From assembly GCF_009377195.2 (NCBI RefSeq), contig NZ_VJXX01000005.1, positions 1 to 64,000 of the forward strand: a DNA stretch of 64,000 nt, read 5' to 3'. Source of the stretch: Arthrobacter bussei (GTDB lineage Bacteria > Actinomycetota > Actinomycetes > Actinomycetales > Micrococcaceae). The notes beneath the pieces were generated by a model. That model was not told where the DNA came from. It saw only the letters and a list, made by a program, of their open reading frames with translations, and did no database searches. This document shows positions 19,901 to 27,784 of this stretch, one piece after another; position 1 is the stretch's first letter; each line of letters starts with the position of its first letter. Position numbers and translations under genes: made by a program.

Positions 19901-20600
19901 CTTCCTCTACCCGTCGGAGAAACCGCTCGGGGAGGTGGCGCTCGAGCGACTGAAGGCCGTGGCGTCCCACAACGAACTCGGCGCGGGCATGCAGCTGGCC
20001 ATGAAGGACCTCGAGATCCGGGGCGCCGGGAACCTGCTCGGCGGGGAGCAGTCGGGCCACATCCAGGGTGTGGGATTCGATCTGTACATTCGCCTGGTCG
20101 GTGAGGCGGTGGCGTCCTTCCGCGGCGAGGCCGAGGAGAAGGCGGCGGAGATGAAGATCGAGCTGCCGGTCAACGCCCATTTGCCGCACGAATACGTCCC
20201 GGGGGAGAGGCTCCGCCTCGAGGCCTACCGGAAGCTGGCTGCCGCCGTCACGGACGAGGCGATCGACGCAGTGGTCGCCGAACTCGAGGACCGCTACGGG
20301 GAGCAGCCCGCCGCGGTCGTGAACCTGATCTCGGTGGCCCGCTTCCGGGTCGCGGCACGGGCCCTCGGACTCACCGACGTGGCGCTGCAGGGCAACTTCA
20401 TCAAGTTCGCCCCGGCCGAGCTGCCGGAGTCCAAGCAGATGCGGCTCACCCGCATGTACCCGGGTGCCACGGTGAAGCCCGCCATGAATGCGGTGCTGGT
20501 GCCCAAGCCGAAGACGGCGCGGATCGGCGGTCGGGACCTCGTGGATGCAGAGATCCTCGACTGGGCGAAGAACGTGCTGGAGGCGGTCTTCACGCCCTAG
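16968..20600 (+). CDS. mfd: Transcription-repair coupling factor Mfd
   Basis: The 1210-residue protein couples stalled RNA polymerase to nucleotide excision repair. The N-terminal UvrB-homology region comes first, then the RNA polymerase interaction domain (LKEGDFVVHEQHGVARFVEL, near 534). The RecG-like translocase follows, with Walker A GDVGYGKTE (about 693-701), the DEEQ box (about 794-797) and motif VI with the TRG region (QLRGRVGRG). A C-terminal D7 autoinhibitory domain ends the protein. The ATG at 16968 has a GAGGAG box nine bases upstream. An N-terminal extension to 16878 is open but has no such site. A TAGTGT -10-like box at 16833 could drive it, leaving a leader of roughly 125 nt. 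An Ala-Gly-Thr-rich low-complexity insert (about residues 60-78) breaks the first domain. Confidence 0.96.
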   Translation: MSLNGLRAALAEDASYARVRTNASRPVDQRSADLQIGAPAGLRAPLIAEMVDGLAGLSAPDADAGTGTGTVPDTGAAVPVVLAITATGREAEDLAQALRSYLPESAIEEFPSWETLPHERLSPRSDTVGRRLSVLRRLAHPGASPIRVITAPIRAVVQPLVAGLGDLEPVALKVGDEIAFSDVVKALADAAYARVDMVTHRGEFAVRGGIIDVFPPTEDHPVRIDFFRDEVDQMRWFAVADQRSLATGEPPVALYAPPCREILITPSVMSRAAKLQFELPAAAAMLEKIAGGIAVEGMESLAPVLVDAMVPFAGELPAGSIAVVIEPEKVRARAHDLAATNEEFLAAAWSTASEGGAAPLDLGGGLGTDLQEASFRSLTETRSTALAHEVAWWGITSFGADEELADVDSFTLHAREPRGYQGDVAEMMDFIGGRVRDQWRVVVATEGPGPAQRLAELFHDNDIPTSRVESLDAPPQAGIIEITTACAGRGFVVDGLKIGLLTEADLLGRTSASGTRDMRKMPSRRRNAVDPLQLKEGDFVVHEQHGVARFVELMQRSTGAGPTRTTREYLVLEYAPSKRGAPGDRLFVPTDQLDQVTRYVGGDAPALSKMGGSDWSKTKNQARKAVKEIAGELIRLYSARMASRGHAFGADTPWQRELEEAFPYVETPDQLTTINEVKADMEREVPMDRLVSGDVGYGKTEIAVRAAFKAVQDGKQVAVLVPTTLLVQQHFETFSERFSGFPVRVRALSRFQTAKESRETAEGLTSGAVDVVIGTHRLLSKEITFKDLGLVIVDEEQRFGVEHKEALKKMRTNVDVLAMSATPIPRTLEMSLTGIRETSTLATPPEERHPVLTYVGPYTDKQASAAIRRELMREGQVFFVHNRVSSIDRTAAHLKELVPEARVAVAHGQMTESRLEQIIVDFWEKRFDVLVCTTIIETGLDISNANTLIVDRADSYGLSQLHQLRGRVGRGRERAYAYFLYPSEKPLGEVALERLKAVASHNELGAGMQLAMKDLEIRGAGNLLGGEQSGHIQGVGFDLYIRLVGEAVASFRGEAEEKAAEMKIELPVNAHLPHEYVPGERLRLEAYRKLAAAVTDEAIDAVVAELEDRYGEQPAAVVNLISVARFRVAARALGLTDVALQGNFIKFAPAELPESKQMRLTRMYPGATVKPAMNAVLVPKPKTARIGGRDLVDAEILDWAKNVLEAVFTP

Positions 20601-20611
20601 GTATCCGGACA

Positions 20612-20655
20612 GACGCGAACAGGCCGTCCCCCTCGGGGGACGGCCTCTTCGCGTC
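20612..20655 (+). terminator. Strong intrinsic terminator after mfd
   Basis: A perfect 12-bp stem, AGGCCGTCCCCC (20621-20632) and GGGGGACGGCCT (20635-20646), is extended by a second matching pair, GACGCGAA (20612-20619) with TTCGCGTC (20648-20655). It ends mfd transcription and separates it from the convergent gene at 20699-20986. Confidence 0.85.
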
Positions 20656-20698
20656 GTTCAGGTCGGTCGGGCCGCCGTCTGCGCGGCGTGACCGGAGG

Positions 20699-20986
20699 TC
20701 AGGAGCTGACGCCCGCCGACGTCTCCTTCTCGTCGGTCCGGTTGCCCTCTGCGAGGTTGTACCCGGTGTCCGCGCGGCCCAGGATGCCCTGCGGGATGAA
20801 GAAGACCAGGAACGCGACGACGACGATCACGGCCATGGGCCAGATGTCCTGCGGCGTGAACCAGGTCAGCAGGTACATGCTCAGCAGGAAGGCGCCGAAG
20901 ATGACCACGAACCATACGATGTTGCTGACGAGGTGGCCCTTGCCCGCGTGGGCGGGCTGGCTCTCGGCGTTGACCTGGTGTGACAT
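20699..20986 (-). CDS. Small two-helix membrane protein, function unknown
   Basis: The 95-residue protein has a polar N-terminus, two hydrophobic helices (about 24-42 and 49-68) and a polar tail. ATG 20986 has a good ribosome binding site (AGGAGAACTC). It follows deoC on the same strand after 56 bp and may be the last gene of the nucleoside-salvage run. I do not recognise a family. Confidence 0.75.
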   Translation of the reverse strand: MSHQVNAESQPAHAGKGHLVSNIVWFVVIFGAFLLSMYLLTWFTPQDIWPMAVIVVVAFLVFFIPQGILGRADTGYNLAEGNRTDEKETSAGVSS

Positions 20987-21042
20987 GAGTTCTCCTAGCG
21001 TGCTGTGACGGCCGGTTCCGCGCTGTCCTGGCTGGTTCGCCG

Positions 21043-21723
21043 TCAGTAGCCTGCGGCGCCCTGTTCTCCCTTAACGATAGCGACTCCGGAGCTCGCTCCG
21101 ATACGGGTTGCGCCGGCGCCGATCATCGCGCGGGCGTCCTCGAGCGAGCGGACCCCGCCCGAGGCCTTCACGCCGAGGCCCGGGCCGACCGTCCTCCGCA
21201 TGAGGGCGATGTCCTCAACTGTCGCCCCGCCGCCGTTGAACCCGGTGGAGGTCTTCACGAAGTCTGCTCCTGCCTCGACGGCGGCCTCGCAGGCCAGCAC
21301 CTTCTGCTCGTCCGAGAGAAGGGCGGTCTCGATGATGACCTTGAGGATGGCACCGTTCTCGTGCACGGCGTCCGCGACGGCCCGGATGTCCTGGACCAGG
21401 ACGTCGCGTTCACCGGCCCGTGCAGCGGCGATGTCGATGACCATGTCGATCTCGTCGGCGCCGTCGGCCACGGCGCCGCGGGCCTCGACGACCTTGACCT
21501 CGGTGGTGCTGGCCCCGAGGGGGAACCCTATGACCGAGCAGGTGAGGACGCCGGTGTCCTTCACTGCGGTGCGGACGGTACTGACCCAGAGGGGATTGAC
21601 GCAGACGGACTTGAAGGAGTATTCGACCGCTTCCCGGCAGACGGTGAGGATCTGCTCACGGCTGGCTTCGGGCTTGAGCAGGGTGTGGTCGATGAAGGAC
21701 GCGAGGGAGGCATCGGTAGACAT
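21043..21723 (-). CDS. deoC: Deoxyribose-phosphate aldolase DeoC
   Basis: The 226-residue protein splits 2-deoxyribose 5-phosphate into glyceraldehyde 3-phosphate and acetaldehyde. It is a class I aldolase: Schiff-base Lys157 (FVKTSTGF), second lysine Lys186 (GVKASGGVR) and Asp93 (EIDMVID). The start is ATG 21723 ([18 protein letters not shown]); GGAAAG lies nine bases upstream, and an in-frame ATG at 21732 is too close to that box. It lies 66 bp after the phosphosugar mutase and downstream of the purine nucleoside phosphorylase gene, so together they can route deoxynucleosides to central metabolism. Confidence 0.95.
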   Translation of the reverse strand: MSTDASLASFIDHTLLKPEASREQILTVCREAVEYSFKSVCVNPLWVSTVRTAVKDTGVLTCSVIGFPLGASTTEVKVVEARGAVADGADEIDMVIDIAAARAGERDVLVQDIRAVADAVHENGAILKVIIETALLSDEQKVLACEAAVEAGADFVKTSTGFNGGGATVEDIALMRRTVGPGLGVKASGGVRSLEDARAMIGAGATRIGASSGVAIVKGEQGAAGY

Positions 21724-21788
21724 GGCGTCCATCTTTCCATGCCGCCGCCCGGCCCGCGGACGGCTGCCGCCCTCGCGGCGGGAGAGGA

Positions 21789-23540
21789 TCAGAGCCCGAG
21801 CGCCTCGCCGACATCGCGCCGTACGGCCTGCAGCCGGAGGCGGGCCGCCTCCTTGGCAGCCGAGAGCTCGGCCGCTGAGCCGACCGGCTCGACGACCTCG
21901 AGATAGCACTTGAGTTTCGGTTCGGTGCCGCTCGGCCGGATGATCACGCGCGTCTCGTCCTGCGTGACATAGAGCAGTCCGTCGGTGGGAGGCAGATGGG
22001 CCGAGCCCTGCGCGAGATCCTCGGCGGTGGTCACCGGCGATTCGGCGAAGGACGACGGCTGGTTCTCGCGCAGCCGGTTCATCATGGCACCCAGCAGTCC
22101 GAGGCTGCCGACGCGGACGGACAGCTGGTCCGAGGAATGTAGGCCGTGCACCAGGAAGGCGTCGTCGAGCAGGTCGAAGAGCGTGCGGCCGTCGGCCTTG
22201 GTGGCCGCGGCGAGTTCGGCGAGCAGGAGGCCGGCGGAGATGCCGTCCTTGTCCCGCACGAGTTCGGGAGCCACGCAGTAGCCCAGCGCCTCCTCGTAGC
22301 CGAAGGAGAGCCCGTGCACGCGCGCGATCCACTTGAAGCCGGTCAGCGTCTGGGCATGGTCGATCCCCGAGACGGCCGCGATCCGCCCGAGCAGGCGGGA
22401 GGACACGATCGAGTTCGCGAAGACCCCGCGTGCGCCGGCTCCGGCCGACGGGGTGTCCCGGCCGCCGGAGGTGAGGCGGGCGGCGAGATGCAGGCCGAGC
22501 AGGGACCCCACCTCGTCGCCGCGCAGCATGCGCCAGACACCGGTGGACGGCTCCCGTGCGGCGAGGGCCACGCGGTCGGCATCGGGGTCGTTGGCGATCA
22601 CGAGGTCCGCCCCGGTCTCCTGGGCCAGCTCGAGGGCGAGATCCAGTGCGCCCGGCTCCTCGGGATTCGGGAACGCGACGGTGGGGAAGTCGGGGTCCGG
22701 CTCGGCCTGGCGGTGGACGACGGTGACGTCGTCGAACCCGGCTTCCGACAGGACGGCCTGCGCCGTGCGGCCACCCACGCCGTGCAGCGGCGTGAGGACG
22801 ATCCTGAGCTTGCGCGCCGTCGACGCCGGATCGGCGAGGGCCGCGACGGCGGAGACGTAGTCGGCCTCGATGCTTCCGGGCAGGACCGTCCAGCCGGCCG
22901 GGGCCAGGGCGATGTCCGAGAGCGTGCCGACGGCTTCGATGTGCGCCGCGATACCGGAGTCGTGCGGTGCGACGATCTGGACGCCCCGGGCGTCCTCCTC
23001 CACGGCGCGTCCGCCGAGGTACACCTTGTAGCCGTTGTCCTGCGGCGGGTTGTGGCTCGCCGTGACCATGATGCCGACCTCGCACGCCAGCGTGCGGATC
23101 GCGTACGCGAGCACCGGCGTCGGCAGTTCGGTCGGCATGAGGAAGGTCTCGATCCCCGCCGCCGTGAGGATCGCAGCCGTCTCCTCGGCGAACACCCTGG
23201 AGTTGTGCCGGGCATCGAAGCCGACGACGGCGCGCGGGACGTAGGAGCCGGCCGCCAGGTCGAGGACGTGGGCGGCGACACCCGCGGCCGCACGGCGCAC
23301 CACGACCCGGTTCATCCGGTTCGGACCCGCGCCGAGTGCTGCCCGCAGTCCGGCCGTGCCGAAGGCGAGCGGACCGGAGAAGCGGTCGCGGAGGTCCTGT
23401 TCGGCGGCTGCCGCCGCCGCTCCGCCGTCCCGCACCTGCCCCACCAGGGTCCGCAGCTCGTCCGCCGTCCGCGGATCGGGGTCGGCGGCGGCCCAGTCAT
23501 CGGCCGTGCTGAGGAGGGTGTCCAATTCCGGGGTGGTCAT
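21789..23540 (-). CDS. Phosphosugar mutase (PGM2/phosphopentomutase-like)
   Basis: The 583-residue protein belongs to the alpha-D-phosphohexomutase superfamily. The phosphoserine loop is TASHNPP (Ser162), the metal-binding loop is NDPDADR (about 314-320) and the phosphate-binding loop is RPSGTEPK (about 533-540). Its length and the early [19 protein letters not shown] segment match the long PGM2-type subgroup, whose characterised members include phosphopentomutases, rather than short ManB proteins. It sits between the purine nucleoside phosphorylase and deoC genes, where conversion of (deoxy)ribose 1-phosphate to the 5-phosphate is exactly the missing step. Phosphoglucomutase or phosphomannomutase activity is the alternative. 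Confidence 0.88.
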   Translation of the reverse strand: MTTPELDTLLSTADDWAAADPDPRTADELRTLVGQVRDGGAAAAAAEQDLRDRFSGPLAFGTAGLRAALGAGPNRMNRVVVRRAAAGVAAHVLDLAAGSYVPRAVVGFDARHNSRVFAEETAAILTAAGIETFLMPTELPTPVLAYAIRTLACEVGIMVTASHNPPQDNGYKVYLGGRAVEEDARGVQIVAPHDSGIAAHIEAVGTLSDIALAPAGWTVLPGSIEADYVSAVAALADPASTARKLRIVLTPLHGVGGRTAQAVLSEAGFDDVTVVHRQAEPDPDFPTVAFPNPEEPGALDLALELAQETGADLVIANDPDADRVALAAREPSTGVWRMLRGDEVGSLLGLHLAARLTSGGRDTPSAGAGARGVFANSIVSSRLLGRIAAVSGIDHAQTLTGFKWIARVHGLSFGYEEALGYCVAPELVRDKDGISAGLLLAELAAATKADGRTLFDLLDDAFLVHGLHSSDQLSVRVGSLGLLGAMMNRLRENQPSSFAESPVTTAEDLAQGSAHLPPTDGLLYVTQDETRVIIRPSGTEPKLKCYLEVVEPVGSAAELSAAKEAARLRLQAVRRDVGEALGL

Positions 23541-23644
23541 GCGGGTCCCTAACGGTGGATCGTCGACGGCGGCCCGACGGGCGCCGGCCGTGCTGCGGTG
23601 GTCCGGCTGCCATACCCTCCAGCGGGCGGGCGGACGGGGAGCGG

Positions 23645-24457
23645 TCAGATGGTCGCGACGATGTCGGCGAGCAGGCGCGAGATCCGCGGGCCGGCCGCCT
23701 GGCCCGCTTCGAGGACCTCGGTGTGGCTGAGCGGGACGGGGCTGATGCCGGCGGCGAGGTTCGTGACCAGCGAGATGCCGAAGACCTCCATACCGGCATG
23801 CCGGGCGGCGATGGCCTCGAGGGCCGTGGACATGCCCACGAGATCGGCGCCGATGCGCTTGGCGTACTGCACCTCGGCCGGGGTCTCGTAGTGCGGTCCG
23901 GTGAACTGCGCGTAGACCCCCTCGTCGAGGGTCGGATCCACGGTGCGGGCGAGGTCACGCAGGCGGGTCGAGTAGAGGTCGGTGAGGTCCACGAAGGTGG
24001 CTCCCTCGAGGGGCGACGACGCCGTGAGGTTGATGTGGTCGCTGATCAGCACGGGGGTTCCGGGCTGCCACTGCTCCTGCAGACCGCCGCAGCCGTTGGT
24101 CAGGATCATCGTCGTCGCGCCCGTCGCCGCTGCCGTCCGCACGCCGTGGACGACGGCGCGGACGCCCTTGCCCTCGTAGTAGTGGGTGCGCGCACCCAGG
24201 ACCAGTGCCCGCTTGCCGTTGGGGGTGAGGATGGAGCGGATGGTGCCGGTGTGGCCCACCACGGCGGGGGCGGAGAAGCCGGGGATGTCCGCGGCGTCCA
24301 GCGTGTGGGTGGTCTCACCGATGAGCTCGGCCGCCTCGCCCCAGCCGGAGCCGAGGACGAGGGCCGTGTCATGCCGGTCGATGCCGGTTGCTCGGGCGAT
24401 GTGGCCGGCAGCGTCGCGGGCCAGGTCGAAAGGGTCGGGGGAGGAGTCGGAAGTCAC
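23645..24457 (-). CDS. Purine-nucleoside phosphorylase (trimeric type)
   Basis: The 270-residue protein phosphorolyses purine (deoxy)nucleosides to base plus (deoxy)ribose 1-phosphate. Recognisable segments are ALVLGSGWGEAAE (phosphate loop), VLGARTHYYEGKG, LTNGCGGLQ, FTGPHYETPAE and VGMSTALEAIAAR, which fit the trimeric PNP/MTAP family. The start is GTG 24457, with TAAGTT only six bases upstream on the coding strand, so the mRNA may be leaderless. It heads the minus-strand run to the mutase and deoC. It is divergent from the quinone reductase gene. Confidence 0.93.
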   Translation of the reverse strand: MTSDSSPDPFDLARDAAGHIARATGIDRHDTALVLGSGWGEAAELIGETTHTLDAADIPGFSAPAVVGHTGTIRSILTPNGKRALVLGARTHYYEGKGVRAVVHGVRTAAATGATTMILTNGCGGLQEQWQPGTPVLISDHINLTASSPLEGATFVDLTDLYSTRLRDLARTVDPTLDEGVYAQFTGPHYETPAEVQYAKRIGADLVGMSTALEAIAARHAGMEVFGISLVTNLAAGISPVPLSHTEVLEAGQAAGPRISRLLADIVATI

Positions 24458-24571
24458 CGCTACAACTTACCCTCTGCCCATCGGCCGCACTCACAGGCAC
24501 AGGGTGTCGCCACCGGGCGGGGACACCGTTTGCTGTTCCGACGTGTCGGTGGCATGCGCGATGATTGATGT

Positions 24572-25972
24572 GTGACCAATCAACTCGATCTCAGCTCACT
24601 GCGCCTGGCGATCCTGGGCGGCGGACCCGGCGGTTACGAAGCGGCGATGGTGGCGTCCTCGCTCGGCGCACAGGTGACCATCGTCGAGAGCCAGGGACTC
24701 GGTGGTTCCGCTGTCCTGACAGACGTGGTCCCCTCGAAGACGCTCATCGCCACGGCCGACACCATGACCCGTTTCACGGACGCGAGCGGGCTCGGTGTGC
24801 GCTTCTCCGCCGACAGCGCGGTCTCGGCGGACCTGGACAAGGTCAACCAGCGCCTGCTCAAGCTCGCGGTCGAGCAGTCCTCGGACATCCGCGCGACGCT
24901 CGAGCGCCTCGGCGTGCGCGTCATCATCGGCACCGGGAAGCTGCTGGACAACCACCGCCTCGAGGTGGAGTCGGAGGGAGACACCCTGATCGTCGAGGCC
25001 GACGCCGTCCTCCTCGCGGTCGGTGCGACGCCCCGTGAGCTCCCCACCGCCATGCCCGACGGCGAGCGCATCTTCAACTGGACCCAGCTCTACAACCTCC
25101 GCGAGATCCCCGAGCACCTCATCGTCGTGGGTTCCGGAGTCACCGGGGCGGAGTTCGCCAGCGCCTACAACGGCCTGGGTTCGAAGGTCACGCTCATCTC
25201 GAGCCGCGACCGCGTGCTGCCCGGCGAGGACGCGGACGCCGCGGAGGTCCTCGAGGGAGTCTTCAAGGACCGCGGCATGACCGTCCTCTCGCAGTCACGC
25301 GCCAACGCCGTCGACAGGACGGACGACGGCGTGGTGGTCCACCTCGCGGACGGCCGGACGGTCGAGGGGAGCCACTGCCTCGTGGCGGTGGGGGCCGTTC
25401 CGCGGACGGCCGGGATCGGGCTCGAGGAGGCCGGCGTGGCGGTCAGCGAGTCCGGACACATCCAGGTGGACGGCGTCTCGCGCACCACGGCACCCAATGT
25501 CTATGCGGCCGGGGACTGCACGGGCGTGTTCGCCCTGGCGTCGGTCGCGGCGATGCAGGGCCGCATCGCCATCGCCCACCTCATGGGCGATTCGGTCAGT
25601 CCGATCAAGCTGAAGCAGGTCGCCTCCAACATCTTCACGTCACCCGAGATCGCCACGGTCGGCGTGACGGAGGAGGACATCGCCTCGGGCCGGTACCAGG
25701 GTGACGTCGTGAAGCTGTCCCTGCACACCAATGCGCGGGCGAAGATGATGAACGTCAAGGACGGGTTCGTGAAGGTGATCTCCCGCAAGGGCTCGGGCAC
25801 CGTGATCGGCGGTGTCGTCGTCGGGCCCCGTGCCTCGGAGCTCATCTTCCCGCTGGCGCTCGCCGTGACGAAGAAGCTGCACGTGGACGACGTCGCCAAT
25901 ACCTTCACGGTCTACCCCTCGCTCACGGGGTCCATCTCGGAGGCCGCGCGCCGCCTGCACGTCCGCATCTAG
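24572..25972 (+). CDS. lpdA: NAD(P)H-quinone dehydrogenase, LpdA-type flavoprotein
   Basis: The 466-residue protein has the dihydrolipoamide-dehydrogenase fold: FAD site LGGGPGGYEAA (15-25), NAD(P) site VVGSGVTGAEFA (about 183), second FAD motif VYAAGDCTG (about 310) and the C-terminal dimerisation domain. The redox-active CxxxxC of true lipoamide dehydrogenases is absent: the region reads GGSAVLTDVVPSK. This is the pattern of mycobacterial LpdA (Rv3303c), an NAD(P)H:quinone reductase. The GTG start at 24572 lacks a clear ribosome binding site. It is divergent from the nucleoside-phosphorylase operon. Confidence 0.9.
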   Translation: MTNQLDLSSLRLAILGGGPGGYEAAMVASSLGAQVTIVESQGLGGSAVLTDVVPSKTLIATADTMTRFTDASGLGVRFSADSAVSADLDKVNQRLLKLAVEQSSDIRATLERLGVRVIIGTGKLLDNHRLEVESEGDTLIVEADAVLLAVGATPRELPTAMPDGERIFNWTQLYNLREIPEHLIVVGSGVTGAEFASAYNGLGSKVTLISSRDRVLPGEDADAAEVLEGVFKDRGMTVLSQSRANAVDRTDDGVVVHLADGRTVEGSHCLVAVGAVPRTAGIGLEEAGVAVSESGHIQVDGVSRTTAPNVYAAGDCTGVFALASVAAMQGRIAIAHLMGDSVSPIKLKQVASNIFTSPEIATVGVTEEDIASGRYQGDVVKLSLHTNARAKMMNVKDGFVKVISRKGSGTVIGGVVVGPRASELIFPLALAVTKKLHVDDVANTFTVYPSLTGSISEAARRLHVRI

Positions 25973-26000
25973 GGCGCGCGGCGGCCCGCGATCGGAGCGC

Positions 26001-26060
26001 AGGGAATAGTTCCCTTGGTCCAGAGTGTGGACACACTTATCCACCACGTGGACACCGGTG
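26001..26060. promoter_or_regulatory. Cluster of small dyads between lpdA and the MFS gene
   Basis: AGGGAA-TAG-TTCCCT (26001-26015), AGTGTG-GA-CACACT (26024-26037), CCACGTGG (26043-26050) and CCACCGGTGG-like sequence just after follow each other within 60 bp. GTGGACA occurs twice as a direct repeat. The first may terminate lpdA; the others look like regulator sites for the transporter. Confidence 0.35.
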
Positions 26061-26155
26061 GTCTGATGTCCGGGTACTCCTGAAGCACGGGCTCCGGGCT
26101 GCGCCGCCCCTCGGGGCGCCTGCGGTCCGGCGTCCAGCCCGAGAAAGCCGACTCC

Positions 26156-27568
26156 ATGACCTCCTCCACAGCCGCTGACCGAAGCGGGACCACGAAGCCC
26201 CTGAACTCACGGGGGCGGGTGATCTTCGCCAGCCTCATCGGCACCACCATCGAGTTCTACGACTTCTACATCTATGCGACAGCCGCCGTCCTGGTGTTCC
26301 CGGCCCTGTTCTTCCCGAACCAGACGTCGGCGAACCAGCTGCTCAGCTCCTTCGCCGTCTTCGGTGTCGCGTTCGTCGCCCGGCCCCTCGGCTCCATCCT
26401 CTTCGGTCACTTCGGTGACAAGATCGGCAGAAAGGCGACGCTGGTCGCCTCACTGCTGACGATGGGTATCGCGACCTTCCTCATCGGTGTGCTGCCCACC
26501 GCCGAGGGTGCGGGCTGGATCTTCTGGGCGCCGTTCCTGCTCGTGGTGCTCCGCTTCCTGCAGGGCCTGGCGCTCGGTGGCGAGTGGAGCGGTGCCGCCC
26601 TCCTGGCCACCGAGAACGCGCCCGAGGGCAAGCGGGCCATCTTCGGTACCTTCCCGCAGCTGGGCGCACCGATCGGCTTCATCCTCGCCAACCTGCTGTT
26701 CGTGCTGCTGAGCACCACGCTCTCGGCGGAGGACTTCATGGCCTGGGGCTGGCGCGTACCGTTCCTGCTGAGTGCGGTCATGGTGATCATCGGCCTGTAC
26801 GTCCGGTTGAAGCTCATCGAGAGCGCCTCGTTCCAGAAGGTCCAGACCGAGGGCAAGGTGGTCAAGCTCCCGCTCGGTACCGTGTTCCGCTCCCACTGGC
26901 GTCCGCTCCTGCTCGGCACCTTCATCATGTTCGCCACCTACGTGCTCTTCTACTTCATGACCGCCTTCACGCTGACGTACGGCACGGCGCCGTCCTCGCT
27001 CGAGCAGGCGCAGGCCCGCGCCGAGGCCGCCGGCAAGACGCTGACGCAGGCGCAGATCGACTCCTTCGTGCCCGGCCTCGGTATGAGCCGACCCGACTTC
27101 CTGTGGATGCTGATCATCGGCGTGGTGTTCTTCGGGATCTTCACCATCATCTCCGGCCCGCTGGCCGAGCGCTTCGGCCGCCGGAAGATGCTGCTCGCCA
27201 CCACAGTGGGCATCGGGGTCTTCGGACTGCTCTGGGCGCCGCTGTTCGCCGCAGGCACTGCGGGCGCCATGGTGCTGCTGATCGTCGGCTTCACCCTCAT
27301 GGGCCTGACCTTCGGGCCGATGGCCGCCGTCCTCCCCGAACTGTTCCCGGCCAACGTCCGGTACACGGGCTCCGCCGTCGCCTACAACGTCTCGAGCATG
27401 ATCGGCGCAGCGCCGGCCTCGTTCATCGCCGTGGCACTCTGGCAGGCCGCGGGCGGCAGCACCGTACTCGTCGGCGCCTACCTCAGCGTGGCCGCCGTGG
27501 CCACGTTCATCGCCCTCTTCGTCTCCCGCGAGACCCGCGACCACGACTACGAGAACAACGTCGCCTAG
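26156..27568 (+). CDS. MFS transporter, metabolite:H+ symporter (MHS) type
   Basis: The 470-residue protein has 12 membrane helices. It shows the MHS family features: GTTIEFYDFYIYATAAVLVFP in TM1, the loop 2-3 signature FGHFGDKIGRKATL, RFLQGLALGGEWSGAALLATENAPEGKR after TM4, and the repeated loop 8-9 signature GPLAERFGRRKML. Relatives such as ProP, KgtP and ShiA import organic acids, shikimate or compatible solutes with protons. The substrate is not predictable. A loop of about 30 residues (TAPSSLEQAQARAEAAGKTL...) between TM7 and TM8 is longer than usual. ATG 26156 is preceded by GAGAAA. Confidence 0.9.
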   Translation: MTSSTAADRSGTTKPLNSRGRVIFASLIGTTIEFYDFYIYATAAVLVFPALFFPNQTSANQLLSSFAVFGVAFVARPLGSILFGHFGDKIGRKATLVASLLTMGIATFLIGVLPTAEGAGWIFWAPFLLVVLRFLQGLALGGEWSGAALLATENAPEGKRAIFGTFPQLGAPIGFILANLLFVLLSTTLSAEDFMAWGWRVPFLLSAVMVIIGLYVRLKLIESASFQKVQTEGKVVKLPLGTVFRSHWRPLLLGTFIMFATYVLFYFMTAFTLTYGTAPSSLEQAQARAEAAGKTLTQAQIDSFVPGLGMSRPDFLWMLIIGVVFFGIFTIISGPLAERFGRRKMLLATTVGIGVFGLLWAPLFAAGTAGAMVLLIVGFTLMGLTFGPMAAVLPELFPANVRYTGSAVAYNVSSMIGAAPASFIAVALWQAAGGSTVLVGAYLSVAAVATFIALFVSRETRDHDYENNVA

Positions 27569-27585
27569 CTCCCACCGCATCGCTT

Positions 27586-27619
27586 GACGGCGCCGTACCC
27601 ACCCGGGTGCGGCGCCGTC
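27586..27619 (+). terminator. Intrinsic terminator after the MFS gene
   Basis: GACGGCGCCG (27586-27595) pairs perfectly with CGGCGCCGTC (27610-27619), with a second small palindrome CACCCGGGTG inside the loop. It lies 17 bp after the stop codon. Confidence 0.75.
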
Positions 27620-27695
27620 GTCGTTCCGGGCTCGTGAGCCGACGGGTCGGCTTGCCCGTGGTGGCCGTGCTTGCGCGCCGCCGCCACGGCCCCCC

Positions 27696-27701
27696 TACAC
27701 T
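27696..27701 (+). promoter_or_regulatory. Candidate -10 box for the kinase-lipoprotein pair
   Basis: TACACT about 84 bp before the kinase start codon; a TTGCGC box lies 19 bp upstream. Weak but the best promoter-like pair in the gap. Confidence 0.3.
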
Positions 27702-27784
27702 GGAAGCACAGCAGGCTTAGCACCTGCCCGGACGCAGCCGATGCGCGCCCGGAGGCGGAAGACGGGGTAGTAGGAACGGGCGAC

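Noticed and set aside
21724-23085. Minus-strand open frame extending deoC upstream to 680 codons
   Set aside because: The extension overlaps the phosphosugar mutase in another frame and is Arg/Pro-rich without motifs; deoC has a normal start at 21723.
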